In this document: piece after piece, positions 5,919-14,507 of the stretch
Position numbering within the stretch: the first letter of the stretch is position 1
Layout of the letters: every line of letters begins with the position of its first letter
Assembly (NCBI GenBank): GCA_016868575.1
Contig: VGGL01000019.1
Span: 1 to 35,716, forward strand
Length of the DNA stretch: 35,716 nucleotides
Direction of reading: 5' to 3'
DNA from: Bacteroidota bacterium
Lineage (GTDB): Bacteria; Bacteroidota; Bacteroidia; Bacteroidales; FEN-979
The notes under the pieces: model-generated
The model's input: only the letters and a program-made list of their open reading frames with translations
Databases searched by the model: none
Told to the model about the DNA's origin: nothing
Program-made: the position numbers and the translations under genes

Positions 5919-8447
5919 TTAGGTATGATTAAATAAAGAACCAACCTGGAAAACCAGCAGCGCCAGCAACCAGGCCAGGAAGGTGGTATAAAAAACTAAA
6001 AACAACGCCCATTTCCAGCTTCCTGATTCCCGTTTAACTGCAGCAATAACGGCCACACAGGGGAAATAGATCAGAATGAAGATCAAAAAAGCCAGAGAAG
6101 CCAAAGGGGTGAACAAAGACTGTCCCTTTTTACAACCATTGGCATAAGTTGCATGGCGGAGTGTTTCCCCGAGGGCGGTCTGATCTTCCGAGTCGGCGGG
6201 ATTAAACAACACCCCCATGGTACTGACAATGATCTCTTTGGCTGCTGCGCCGGTGACCAGACTGATACCCATGCGCCAGTCAAATCCAAGTGGTGTAATG
6301 ACTGGTTCAATGAACCTTCCAATGTAGCCTATGTAGGAATTGGATAATTTTTCATGGTACTTTTCATGAGCAATTCTTTTCAGGTCATGTTCTTTCTCGG
6401 CGATCAGCTTTTCTTTTTCAGGAGATGCGGGAGAGATCTTGGCTATCCGGTTGTCGTAGTCCGTGGTGACGGCTGTCATCCTTACATCCCACTTGTTCAT
6501 GGATTCTTTTTGCAAGGGGAAATACCCAAGCGCCCAGATGATGATCACGGCGATCAGGATGATTCCGCCCATCTTTCTAAGGTACTGTGCTCCTTTTTCC
6601 CACATGTGAAGCAAGGTTGATCTCATGGTAGGCAAGCGGTAGGGGGGGAGTTCCATGACAAACGGCGCCTCTTTCTCCCGGAACAGAAACCGCCTGAAAA
6701 GGAGTGAGGTCAACACAGCCAGCAAGATGCCGGTCATGTAGATCAGGAATATTACATTCCCTGCATGATGCGGAAAAAGCGCACCGGCGACCAGGATATA
6801 TACAGGTAACCTGGCGCTGCAGGACATAAAAGGGAGGATAAGCATGGTCAGCAGGCGTTCATTCCTGTTTCGCAGGGTCCGGGTAGCCATGATGGCCGGG
6901 ACATTGCATCCGAAGCCCATGATGAGGGGGATAAAGGATTTGCCATGCAGACCGATCCGGTGCATGAGCCGATCCATGATGAAGGCAGCCCTGGCCATAT
7001 AGCCAGTGTCTTCCATGATAGAGATAAAAAAGAAGAGGATCAGGATATTGGGCAGGAAAACGATGACGCTTCCAACCCCTTTGATGATTCCATCCACGAG
7101 CAGGTCTTTCAGTGGCCCCGCATCCATCCAATGACTCACGAGGTTGCCGGCCTGTGCAAACAACCATTCAATACCCTGCTGCGGATACTCTCCAAAGGTG
7201 AAGGTGGCCTGGAACATGATCCACAGAAAGGCAATAAAGATCGGAAATCCAAGGATCTTATGCGTTAAAAAGGTATCAACAACTTCGGTTTCATTCCGCA
7301 TCTTGCGGCTCTGGAGGTTTGGCTCCAGCGTTTCCCTCAGGGCCCCGGCAATGAATCCATACTTGACCCCGGTGATCAATTCCTGGCTTTCTTCCTTGAA
7401 GGTTTCTTCCAGTCTGCCAATCTCACTCCAAGCCGTATCGGCAACCTCTTCAACATGTTTTGAATCGCCCAACTCTTCCTTGATCTCCCTGTCTTTTTCC
7501 AGGAGTTTGATGGCGAAATACCTCGAAGAAACCGTATCGGTGATCGATTGATCCTGCCATATCTTATCCTGTATCCGCCGGATCGACTTCTCGATCTCAT
7601 CCCCATGATGAATATGGATATGCCGGAGGGTTGGATCGTTATCCTCGAAAACATCGATCACTTTTTCAAACAATGCCTTAAGTCCGACGCCTTTGGATCC
7701 GATTGTTGGAACCACAGGGATACCCATCAGTTTTCCAAGCATCAGATAATCCAGTTTGTCTCCACGGGCTTCCAATTCATCGAACATATTCAGGGCCACC
7801 ACCACTTTCATGTCCATATCGATCAACTGGCTCGTGAGGTAGAAGTTACGCTCCAGGTTGGATGCATCGACAACATTGATGATCACATCCGGTGTTGTTT
7901 TGAGCAGGTGGCGCCGGACGAAGATCTCTTCGGGTGTATACGCTGAGAGAGAGTAAGTTCCCGGAAGATCGGTAAGGTGAAAATGATATCCATGCAGAGA
8001 GAACCTGGCTTCTTTCATATCGACCGTCACGCCGCCGTAATTTCCTACATGTTCGCGTGATCTGGATGCGGAATTGAAAATGGTCGTTTTTCCACAGTTC
8101 GGATTTCCTACGAGGGCCACTTCGATGATTTTCCCTTTCTTTGAAATAGCCCTTCTGACGATTTCATCAGTGATCAGCGTATGTGGACTTGTCTCAGGAG
8201 ATGTTTCTGTCGTGATCTCATCCGGCCGTACCACTTCGATCAGGGCGCTCTCGGTCCTCCGAAGGGAGACGTTGTAGTCCATGATTTTGTACTCGATGGG
8301 ATCCTGCAAGGGTGCTGCCTTGATTACCCGTATGGGACGTCCTTTGACAAAGCCCATCTCTGACAAGCGGCGACGGAAAGCGCCACGCCCCCGAACCTTG
8401 ACGATGATCCCGGTCTCTCCTTGTCTGAGCCCCAGAAGGGTTCCCAT
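5919..8447 (-). CDS. feoB: Fused FeoA-FeoB ferrous iron transporter
   Basis: This 842-aa inner-membrane protein imports Fe(II). Residues 1-73 are an SH3-like FeoA domain (LRQGETGIIVKVRG, RRLSEMGF). A linker leads to the FeoB G domain: Walker A GNPNCGKT (114-121), DLPGTYSL (160-167), and NMFD (220-223) in place of the usual N-x-x-D. Then come the two Gate domains with many transmembrane helices; GFGCNVPAIMATRT is the conserved cysteine-containing pore motif, and GAAAKEIIVSTMGVLF belongs to the second Gate. A soluble charged loop of about 70 residues separates the Gates. FeoA-FeoB fusion is typical in Bacteroidota. A -7 box lies 28 bp upstream; no Fur box was recognised. Confidence 0.96.
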   Translation of the reverse strand: MGTLLGLRQGETGIIVKVRGRGAFRRRLSEMGFVKGRPIRVIKAAPLQDPIEYKIMDYNVSLRRTESALIEVVRPDEITTETSPETSPHTLITDEIVRRAISKKGKIIEVALVGNPNCGKTTIFNSASRSREHVGNYGGVTVDMKEARFSLHGYHFHLTDLPGTYSLSAYTPEEIFVRRHLLKTTPDVIINVVDASNLERNFYLTSQLIDMDMKVVVALNMFDELEARGDKLDYLMLGKLMGIPVVPTIGSKGVGLKALFEKVIDVFEDNDPTLRHIHIHHGDEIEKSIRRIQDKIWQDQSITDTVSSRYFAIKLLEKDREIKEELGDSKHVEEVADTAWSEIGRLEETFKEESQELITGVKYGFIAGALRETLEPNLQSRKMRNETEVVDTFLTHKILGFPIFIAFLWIMFQATFTFGEYPQQGIEWLFAQAGNLVSHWMDAGPLKDLLVDGIIKGVGSVIVFLPNILILFFFISIMEDTGYMARAAFIMDRLMHRIGLHGKSFIPLIMGFGCNVPAIMATRTLRNRNERLLTMLILPFMSCSARLPVYILVAGALFPHHAGNVIFLIYMTGILLAVLTSLLFRRFLFREKEAPFVMELPPYRLPTMRSTLLHMWEKGAQYLRKMGGIILIAVIIIWALGYFPLQKESMNKWDVRMTAVTTDYDNRIAKISPASPEKEKLIAEKEHDLKRIAHEKYHEKLSNSYIGYIGRFIEPVITPLGFDWRMGISLVTGAAAKEIIVSTMGVLFNPADSEDQTALGETLRHATYANGCKKGQSLFTPLASLAFLIFILIYFPCVAVIAAVKRESGSWKWALFLVFYTTFLAWLLALLVFQVGSLFNHT

Positions 8448-8475
8448 GTTAATCTGGATTAAATAAAAATTATTG

Positions 8476-8483
8476 CAAAAATA
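8476..8483 (-). promoter_or_regulatory. Bacteroidota -7 box for feoAB
   Basis: Reads TATTTTTG on the minus strand, an exact match to TAnnTTTG, 28 bp before the feoAB start codon. No clear -33 TTTG was found. Confidence 0.55.
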
Positions 8484-8560
8484 TAGAAATATTTGATATC
8501 CAACCCTGTGATCAAGTAAATAATAAACACCAGGTTGAAGGAAAACGAAAAGCTGAGATG

Positions 8561-10300
8561 TTACCTCAGCCCCATGGATTGGATGATAGCTTCAGTTTTT
8601 GCCTTTAATGAAGATTCAACCTTGCGTAGGTCATTTTTATTCTCCAGGGGATGCCGAATACTGAAGTAGAATTTAATTTTTGGCTCGGTACCCGAGGGCC
8701 GGGCGCTGATCCGGCTTCCATCCTCCAGGAAAAACTGCAGTACATTCGACTTAGGCAAATCGATGGGGATGGACAGACCGGAGGTTAAATCGCGTTCTTC
8801 CGGTGTAAGATAGTCCTTGATTTTGATGACTTTTGATCCGGCTATGGTTTGGAATGGATTCTTTCTGAAGTTCGTCATCATTGACTGGATCTCTTCAGTG
8901 CCCTTCTGACCTTTCCGCGTGATCGAGAGGAGAGAATCATAGGATACGCCAAACTGCAGGTACAGGTCAATCAGCACTTCGTATGGTGTTTTACCCTCTT
9001 CTTTCGCCCAGGCAGCGGCTTCGGCAATGAGGGAACAGGCAGTTACCGCATCTTTGTCCCTGACAAAATCTCCGATGAGGTATCCGAAGCTTTCTTCACC
9101 CCCGATGATGTATTGCATCTTCCCTTCCTGCTGACGGATAACATCGGCGATATACTTGAATCCGGTCAGGACATCGAAACAGGGAACATGAAAATAACCG
9201 GCAATATCATGCAGTATTTCGCCGGTCACGATCGTACTTACGATAAATTCCTTCCCGATGAGCTTGCCACGATCCTTCCATTGCTTCAGGACATAATAGA
9301 ACAGAACGGCCGCCGTCTGATTCCCGTTGAGAAGAACAAATTCTCCTGCATCATTTTTTACGGCAATACCTACACGATCGGAATCGGGATCAGTGGCCAT
9401 AACCAGTTCAGCGCCTGTTTTTTTTGCCTTTTCAATAGCCAAAGCCAGCGCAGCCGATTCTTCCGGATTGGGAGAAGGGGTGGTAGGAAAGTCCCCATCA
9501 GGGATAAACTGCTCTTCTACCTTGATAATATTGGTAAATCCAAATTGATGGAGCGCCTGGGGAACCATTTTCATCCCCGTTCCATGAAGTGGTGTATAGA
9601 CAATGGGCATGTCGTGATGTCGCCGGATGGCTTCCGGAGAGAGCGATTGTTGAAGAACCTTATCCAGGTACTTCCTATCTATTTCCGCTCCGACCATCTC
9701 GATATGTCCAGCTTCAGCATTGAACCGGACGGCTGAGATGTCGGTGATTTTTTCAACTTCCTGGATAACATTCACATCATGCGGGTTGATCATCTGTGCC
9801 CCATCATTCCAGTATGCTTTGTATCCGTTGTATTCTTTAGGGTTATGTGAAGCCGTGATCATTACGCCGGTATGACACTTCAACTCTCTGATGGCAAAGG
9901 AGAGCTCTGGTGTAGGCCGCATGTCGTCGAAGAGAAAAACCTTGAAACCATTGGCCGCAAACACTTCGGCAGTGATCCTGGCAAATGCCTTGCTGTTGTG
10001 TCTGCAATCATAGGAAACAGCAGCGCTGATTGCAGTGTCGGGATATACCGATTTGAGGTAGTTGCAAAGTCCCTGGGTAGCCATTCCAACGGTATACTTA
10101 TTCATCCGGTTTGTACCAACACCCATGATCCCACGCAATCCACCGGTGCCAAATTCCAAAAGGCGGTAAAAGGCATCGTTCAACTCTTTGGTATCATGAT
10201 CAATCAGATACTGCACCTGTTTCCTGGTTTCCTCATCAAATTGCTCGCCCAGCCAGCGTTTGGCGTTTTCAATGGCACTGTTTTCAACGGGATTGGTCAT
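8561..10300 (-). CDS. Phosphoglucomutase/phosphomannomutase family enzyme
   Basis: This 579-aa alpha-D-phosphohexomutase interconverts hexose 1- and 6-phosphates. TASHNPKEYNGYK contains the phosphoserine (S151), DPDSDRVG is the magnesium loop, GGEESFGY the sugar-binding loop, and RPSGTEPKIKFY the phosphate-binding loop of domain 4. The length and the GTGGLRGIMG N-terminus fit the PGM2-like branch. It is the last gene of a minus-strand operon and would feed glucose-1-phosphate into the nucleotide-sugar steps encoded upstream. Whether it prefers glucose or mannose phosphates cannot be read from sequence alone. Confidence 0.93.
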   Translation of the reverse strand: MTNPVENSAIENAKRWLGEQFDEETRKQVQYLIDHDTKELNDAFYRLLEFGTGGLRGIMGVGTNRMNKYTVGMATQGLCNYLKSVYPDTAISAAVSYDCRHNSKAFARITAEVFAANGFKVFLFDDMRPTPELSFAIRELKCHTGVMITASHNPKEYNGYKAYWNDGAQMINPHDVNVIQEVEKITDISAVRFNAEAGHIEMVGAEIDRKYLDKVLQQSLSPEAIRRHHDMPIVYTPLHGTGMKMVPQALHQFGFTNIIKVEEQFIPDGDFPTTPSPNPEESAALALAIEKAKKTGAELVMATDPDSDRVGIAVKNDAGEFVLLNGNQTAAVLFYYVLKQWKDRGKLIGKEFIVSTIVTGEILHDIAGYFHVPCFDVLTGFKYIADVIRQQEGKMQYIIGGEESFGYLIGDFVRDKDAVTACSLIAEAAAWAKEEGKTPYEVLIDLYLQFGVSYDSLLSITRKGQKGTEEIQSMMTNFRKNPFQTIAGSKVIKIKDYLTPEERDLTSGLSIPIDLPKSNVLQFFLEDGSRISARPSGTEPKIKFYFSIRHPLENKNDLRKVESSLKAKTEAIIQSMGLR

Positions 10301-10320
10301 TTTATAAGAACATTAAAGCT

Positions 10321-11187
10321 TCAATAGGTAAGCTGTTTAACACATTTACGGAGGCTGTCTTCCCATCCGGGGATTTTTATGCCGAATTCGGTTTTGATCT
10401 TCGTCTTGTCGAGCACCGAGTACTTGGGTCTGGTGGCCAGACTCGGAAATGATTTGGACGGAATGGGATGGACTTCGTATCGTTTTCCACTGATCCTGAA
10501 AGTATGGATTGCGAGGTCGAACCAGGTAACCGCGCCTTCATTGGCAAAATGATAAAGATGGAAGCCCTCTTTCAGCATGAACTTGGGCAACAATGTCAGG
10601 ATCAACAAAGCAAGATCATAAGCGTAGGTGGGAGAACCGGTTTGGTCAGAGACAACATCCAGCATGCCCCTCTCCCGGCCTTTGGCAAGGATTGTCTTCA
10701 CGAAATTGTTCCCGAAGGCGGAATAGAGCCAGGAGGTGCGGATGATGATGGCATTGCATCCCGATTCCCTGATCTGGTCTTCGCCTTTGAGTTTTGATTG
10801 GCCATAGACAGACAGGGGGTGAGGTGTATCTTCTTCTGTATAAGGGATCTTATGCTTGCCATCGAAGACAAAGTCAGTGCTGATATGGATCAGGAGTGCA
10901 CCTGAGGATACAGCGTATCTGGCAAGATGTCCAACCGCATCGGAATTCAAGGCAAAGGCTTTTTCCGGCTCTTCTTCAGCTTTGTCAACAGCGGTATAAG
11001 CAGCGCAATTGATGATAACGGATGGTTTCAGTTGTTGAAGATAGGCGTCAACTTTATTTTGATTTGTGAGATTAAGTTCCAGGACGTCGATACACGTGAA
11101 CTGGTAATCATGGAAGCGTTTAGACAGAATCCTCAGTTCAGAACCAAGTTGGCCTTTACTTCCGGTAATGAGGATGGGCAGTGACAT
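10321..11187 (-). CDS. rfbD: dTDP-4-dehydrorhamnose reductase (RmlD family)
   Basis: This 288-aa extended SDR enzyme makes dTDP-L-rhamnose from dTDP-4-keto-L-rhamnose in the family's standard reaction. The NAD(P)-binding start GSKGQLGSEL has the RmlD-specific GQLG form, and the catalytic Y-x-x-x-K is YGQSK. HISTDFVFDGK and RTSWLYSAFGNNFV are characteristic family blocks. The rmlA, rmlB and rmlC partners are not in this window, so rhamnose synthesis must be completed elsewhere. It lies 3 bp downstream of the UDP-xylose synthase gene. Confidence 0.92.
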   Translation of the reverse strand: MSLPILITGSKGQLGSELRILSKRFHDYQFTCIDVLELNLTNQNKVDAYLQQLKPSVIINCAAYTAVDKAEEEPEKAFALNSDAVGHLARYAVSSGALLIHISTDFVFDGKHKIPYTEEDTPHPLSVYGQSKLKGEDQIRESGCNAIIIRTSWLYSAFGNNFVKTILAKGRERGMLDVVSDQTGSPTYAYDLALLILTLLPKFMLKEGFHLYHFANEGAVTWFDLAIHTFRISGKRYEVHPIPSKSFPSLATRPKYSVLDKTKIKTEFGIKIPGWEDSLRKCVKQLTY

Positions 11188-11190
11188 GGG

Positions 11191-12135
11191 TTATTGCAAT
11201 ATTTCTTTGAAGTAGTTGATGGTATGTTCCAGTCCTTTTTCGAGTTGCACCGTTGGTTGCCATGATAGCAGCGACTGGGCTTTGGAAATATCCGGCCGGC
11301 GTTGTAAGGGATCGTCAGCAGGGAGGGGTTGATGGATGATCATGGATTTCGTTCCCGTAAGGGCGATGACCTTTTCAGCCAGTTCCAGGATGGTGAATTC
11401 TCCCGGATTGCCCAGGTTGACAGGCCCGGTGACCTGATCATCGGTATTCATCAGGCGGATGAGTCCGTCGATCATGTCATCTACATAGCAGAAACTACGT
11501 GTTTGAGAGCCATCTCCATAAATGGTGATGGGTTCTCCTTTCAGCGCCTGGACGATGAAATTGGAGACCACCCGCCCGTCATTGGCATCCATCCTGGGCC
11601 CATAGGTGTTGAATATCCTTGCGATTTTGATCCTGACTTTGTTTTGCCGGTGGTAATTGATGAACAGGGTTTCTGCCACACGTTTTCCTTCGTCGTAACA
11701 GGAGCGAGGGCCGATGGGGTTCACATATCCCCAGTAGGATTCATCTTGCGGATGCACCTGGGGATCGCCATATACTTCGCTGGTGCTGGCCTGCAGGATT
11801 TTAGCCCGGATCCTTTTGGCAAGACCCAACATGTTGATGGCGCCCATTACCGATGTCTTCACCGTTTTGATCGCATTGTACTGATAATGAACAGGTGAAG
11901 CAGGGCAGGCCAGGTTATAGATCTCATCAACTTCAGTGAAAGTAGGGACAGTGACATCATGCCGGATCATTTCAAAATAGGGGTGACCCTGAAGATGAAT
12001 GATATTCTGTTTATTGCCGGTAAAGTAATTGTCGAGGGCAATCACTTCATGACCTTCTTTCAATAGCCGCTCACAGAGGTGTGAGCCCAGGAATCCAGCG
12101 CCGCCTGTTACAAGGATCCTTTTTCTTTTCTGCAT
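11191..12135 (-). CDS. UDP-glucuronate decarboxylase (UDP-xylose synthase)
   Basis: This SDR-superfamily enzyme converts UDP-glucuronate to UDP-xylose, directly using the product of the neighbouring UDP-glucose dehydrogenase. [15 protein letters not shown] is the NAD-binding motif, [11 protein letters not shown] and [11 protein letters not shown] are typical of UXS, and SCYDEGKR holds the catalytic Y-x-x-x-K. I favour the ATG that gives [14 protein letters not shown] (314 aa); the ORF track's start at 12159 adds eight residues and would leave only 5 bp to the upstream gene. Pairing with ugd supports UXS over a generic epimerase. Confidence 0.92.
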   Translation of the reverse strand: MQKRKRILVTGGAGFLGSHLCERLLKEGHEVIALDNYFTGNKQNIIHLQGHPYFEMIRHDVTVPTFTEVDEIYNLACPASPVHYQYNAIKTVKTSVMGAINMLGLAKRIRAKILQASTSEVYGDPQVHPQDESYWGYVNPIGPRSCYDEGKRVAETLFINYHRQNKVRIKIARIFNTYGPRMDANDGRVVSNFIVQALKGEPITIYGDGSQTRSFCYVDDMIDGLIRLMNTDDQVTGPVNLGNPGEFTILELAEKVIALTGTKSMIIHQPLPADDPLQRRPDISKAQSLLSWQPTVQLEKGLEHTINYFKEILQ

Positions 12136-12164
12136 ATGATGGTTGCTGTTATTGAACACTCATT

Positions 12165-13484
12165 TCAATGCCTGATCCCAATGCAGTGATAATCAAATTG
12201 GTTTTTCTTCATCTCCATCCGGTCATAGATGTTTCTTCCGTCGAAGATCACCGGTTGCTTCATCAGGTTTTTCATTTTCATGAAGTCGGGAAAACGGAAT
12301 TCAGGCCATTCGGTGACGATGGCCAGACAGTCGGCTTGCTGCAATACTTCGTATGGATCATTTGCATAATGAATCTTGTCTCCGATGATCCTCCGGGCTT
12401 CTTTCATGGCAACGGGATCATAGGCGACAACCCTGGCGCCGGCATCAAGTAAATACTGGATGATGACCAACGATGGCGCTTCGCGCATATCATCCGTCAA
12501 CGGCTTGAAGGAAAGCCCCCAGATAGCAACGGTCTTTCCATTGAGATCACCCTTGAAATAGTTGCTGATCTTATGGAAAAGAACTGATTTCTGGTCATCA
12601 TTGACCTGTTCGACAGCCTGGAGCACCCGTAATGGATACCCGTATTCCTCGGACGTGTGGATCAAGGCTTTCACATCTTTCGGAAAACAGGATCCGCCGT
12701 AGCCCACGCCCGGGTAGATGAATTTATTGCCAATCCTGGGATCTGAGCCAATCCCTTTTCTCACGAGGTTCACATCAGCTCCCACGAGTTCACACAGATT
12801 GGCTATGTCGTTCATGAAGCTGATCTTGGTGGCAAGCATGGCATTGGCTGCATATTTGGTCATCTCTGCCGATGTGATATCCATAAAGATGATCGGATGC
12901 CCGTTCAGGGTGAATGGTTTGTACAAGTTGCGCATGATCTCTTCGGCCCGTGTTGATTCCAATCCGACCACGATCCGGTCGGGTTTGAGAAAATCTTCCA
13001 CTGCTGCGCCTTCTTTCAGGAACTCGGGGTTGGAGGCCACATCGAAAGGCAGGTTTGCATGCCGATTGTTGAGTTCTGCCTGGATGGCTTCCTTAACTTT
13101 TTGTGCAGTGCCAACGGGAACCGTGCTCTTGGTAACAACAAGCAGATAGTTGTTCATGTGTTTACCGATCTGGCGGGCAACAGATAATACGTACTGCAGA
13201 TCAGCACTGCCATCTTCATCAGGAGGCGTTCCCACCGCATTGAAGATCACTTCGCAATCGCCAAGGGCAGAGGCCAGGTCGGTGGAGAAATGAAGACGAC
13301 CTTTGGAAATGTTCCGGTGCACCATTTCTTCAAGCCCTGGCTCAAAGATCGGGATGATCCCTTTCCGGAGATTTTCAATTTTTTCCTTGTCAATGTCTAC
13401 ACATGTAACATCGATGCCAACTTCAGCAAAACAAGTTCCGGTAACCAGCCCGACATAGCCGGTTCCAACAATCGTGATCTTCAT
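12165..13484 (-). CDS. ugd: UDP-glucose 6-dehydrogenase
   Basis: This 439-aa enzyme oxidises UDP-glucose to UDP-glucuronate with two NAD+. The Rossmann start is [15 protein letters not shown], the active-site cysteine sits in [12 protein letters not shown], and the C-terminal UDP-binding domain includes [17 protein letters not shown]. It is the first gene of the operon ugd - UXS - rmlD - phosphohexomutase, which together make activated sugars (UDP-GlcA, UDP-xylose, dTDP-rhamnose) for envelope or exopolysaccharide. A TATCTTTG box 28 bp upstream of the start is a good -7 element. Confidence 0.96.
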   Translation of the reverse strand: MKITIVGTGYVGLVTGTCFAEVGIDVTCVDIDKEKIENLRKGIIPIFEPGLEEMVHRNISKGRLHFSTDLASALGDCEVIFNAVGTPPDEDGSADLQYVLSVARQIGKHMNNYLLVVTKSTVPVGTAQKVKEAIQAELNNRHANLPFDVASNPEFLKEGAAVEDFLKPDRIVVGLESTRAEEIMRNLYKPFTLNGHPIIFMDITSAEMTKYAANAMLATKISFMNDIANLCELVGADVNLVRKGIGSDPRIGNKFIYPGVGYGGSCFPKDVKALIHTSEEYGYPLRVLQAVEQVNDDQKSVLFHKISNYFKGDLNGKTVAIWGLSFKPLTDDMREAPSLVIIQYLLDAGARVVAYDPVAMKEARRIIGDKIHYANDPYEVLQQADCLAIVTEWPEFRFPDFMKMKNLMKQPVIFDGRNIYDRMEMKKNQFDYHCIGIRH

Positions 13485-13512
13485 GAGGATGTTTTTGAAG
13501 AAAAATACGGCG

Positions 13513-13520
13513 CAAAGATA
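13513..13520 (-). promoter_or_regulatory. Bacteroidota -7 box for the ugd operon
   Basis: Reads TATCTTTG on the minus strand, an exact TAnnTTTG, 28 bp upstream of the ugd start and in the gap after the S24 repressor gene. Confidence 0.55.
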
Positions 13521-13540
13521 ATCACAAAATGCTTACCTGA

Positions 13541-14344
13541 TCAGAGTTTCAGTTTAAGTTGAATGGCACGGATGTCATCTTCCATTTTCCGGATGGATGT
13601 CATCATGGTTTTTTGTTCGGAAACTTGGTTTTCGGGCATTTCCGGACTGATATAATGGACAAACTGCCAAACTTCCCTGATTTCATTTACCTCCAGGGTG
13701 AAGGGGGGATACAGGGGGTTCAGTGAATGGAGCATTAACGTTCCTTCCGAGTCAATCCTGTTTTCCACAATTTTGAAGACAATCCCGTCATGGATGGTCA
13801 GGATGATGCAGGCATCTTTATCCTTGATGATGTTCCAGTCCTGCACGAAAACACCGGTAACGAATGCCCCATGGGGGATGGGGTGCATAGAATCACCGCT
13901 GATCTGGAAGGTACGGTATTTCTTGTTTTTCGATAGAAAGGGGAGGCGGAAAGTCGGAAGGATGCTGATGTACTCGGGATCGGCAAACCCGCTGGCATAT
14001 CCTGCTTTGGCTTTTTCGTTGACCAGTTCGATGTTATCTTCATTGTCATCGCTGACTGTAGTAGTCAGCACCCGCAGTTGTGAGCCTTTGATGAATACAT
14101 CGAATCCTTTTTCCAACTGGCGCACTTGACTTTCAGGGAGTTTGCCCAGGTCGATCTTGATCAGGGTATCGATGGCGATGCCGAAGTATCCTGAAAAGGC
14201 AGCCAGTGCTTCCAGGCCGGGCTGAGCCACGTTGTTTTCGTAGCCGCTCAGCGTGGAACGCTTCATCCGGAGGGCAAAAGCCACATCGTCCTGTGTTCTT
14301 CCCTGCCTCTTCCGCAGAAATTTGATATTGGAACTGAAATACAT
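13541..14344 (-). CDS. LexA-like XRE/S24 self-cleaving repressor
   Basis: This 267-aa protein joins an N-terminal XRE helix-turn-helix (residues 5-60, with RTQDDVAFALRMKRSTLSGYE) to a C-terminal S24 peptidase domain. The self-cleavage parts are intact: KAKAGY with a plausible Ala114-Gly115 scissile bond, SGDSM with the serine nucleophile (S152), and GIVFKIV with the general-base lysine (K191). A short charged coiled tail follows. It diverges from the Y-family polymerase gene, so it most likely represses that cassette and itself until RecA filaments trigger cleavage; this is inference from family and position. A -7 box and several AT-rich palindromes lie in the shared intergenic region. Phage CI-like repressors share this architecture, but no phage genes are nearby. 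Confidence 0.9.
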   Translation of the reverse strand: MYFSSNIKFLRKRQGRTQDDVAFALRMKRSTLSGYENNVAQPGLEALAAFSGYFGIAIDTLIKIDLGKLPESQVRQLEKGFDVFIKGSQLRVLTTTVSDDNEDNIELVNEKAKAGYASGFADPEYISILPTFRLPFLSKNKKYRTFQISGDSMHPIPHGAFVTGVFVQDWNIIKDKDACIILTIHDGIVFKIVENRIDSEGTLMLHSLNPLYPPFTLEVNEIREVWQFVHYISPEMPENQVSEQKTMMTSIRKMEDDIRAIQLKLKL

Positions 14345-14357
14345 AATAGAAGGATTA

Positions 14358-14368
14358 GAAAAATTTTC
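14358..14368. promoter_or_regulatory. Palindrome next to the repressor start, candidate operator
   Basis: GAAAAATTTTC is an 11-bp palindrome preceded by GGATTA. The same GATTAGAA string recurs at 14420. It lies between the repressor's -7 box and its start codon, a suitable place for autoregulation. AT-rich, so chance is possible. Confidence 0.35.
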
Positions 14369-14370
14369 AA

Positions 14371-14378
14371 CAAAGATA
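14371..14378 (-). promoter_or_regulatory. Bacteroidota -7 box for the S24 repressor
   Basis: Reads TATCTTTG on the minus strand, an exact TAnnTTTG, 26 bp upstream of the repressor start codon. Confidence 0.5.
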
Positions 14379-14418
14379 ATACTTTTTTAAAAAAATGATT
14401 AAATTGTAGGCGAAAAAA

Positions 14419-14435
14419 TGATTAGAAATTAATCA
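14419..14435. promoter_or_regulatory. Inverted repeat TGATTA-N5-TAATCA, candidate SOS-type operator
   Basis: A perfect 6-bp inverted repeat separated by GAAAT lies between the divergent repressor and Y-family polymerase genes. A further TGATTA half-site occurs at 14396-14401. The dyad with half-sites about one helical turn apart suits a dimeric XRE-S24 repressor. Function is inferred. Confidence 0.45.
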
Positions 14436-14439
14436 ACAG

Positions 14440-14497
14440 CCTCACCCCCGCCTTCGGCACCCCCTCTCCTGCAAGGAGAGGGGGCGGGGGGGTGAGG
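14440..14497. repeat. Palindromic element D, copy 1
   Basis: CCTCACCCCCGCC on the left pairs with GGGGGGTGAGG on the right; the inner CCCCCTCTCCT pairs with AGGAGAGGGGG around a GCA loop. It ends 10 bp before the start codon of the Y-family polymerase, so a long GC-rich hairpin would form in that message leader. Relatives lie at 16551-16625 and 30884-30939. Confidence 0.85.
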
Positions 14498-14507
14498 TCA
14501 TCGAACG

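Noticed and set aside
5919-8466. Plus-strand ORFs of 60-135 aa opposite feoAB
   Set aside because: Antisense shadows of the strongly supported transporter gene with no recognisable domains.
13541-14344. Prophage CI repressor marking a prophage
   Set aside because: No integrase, structural or lysis genes nearby; the divergent partners are repair polymerases.
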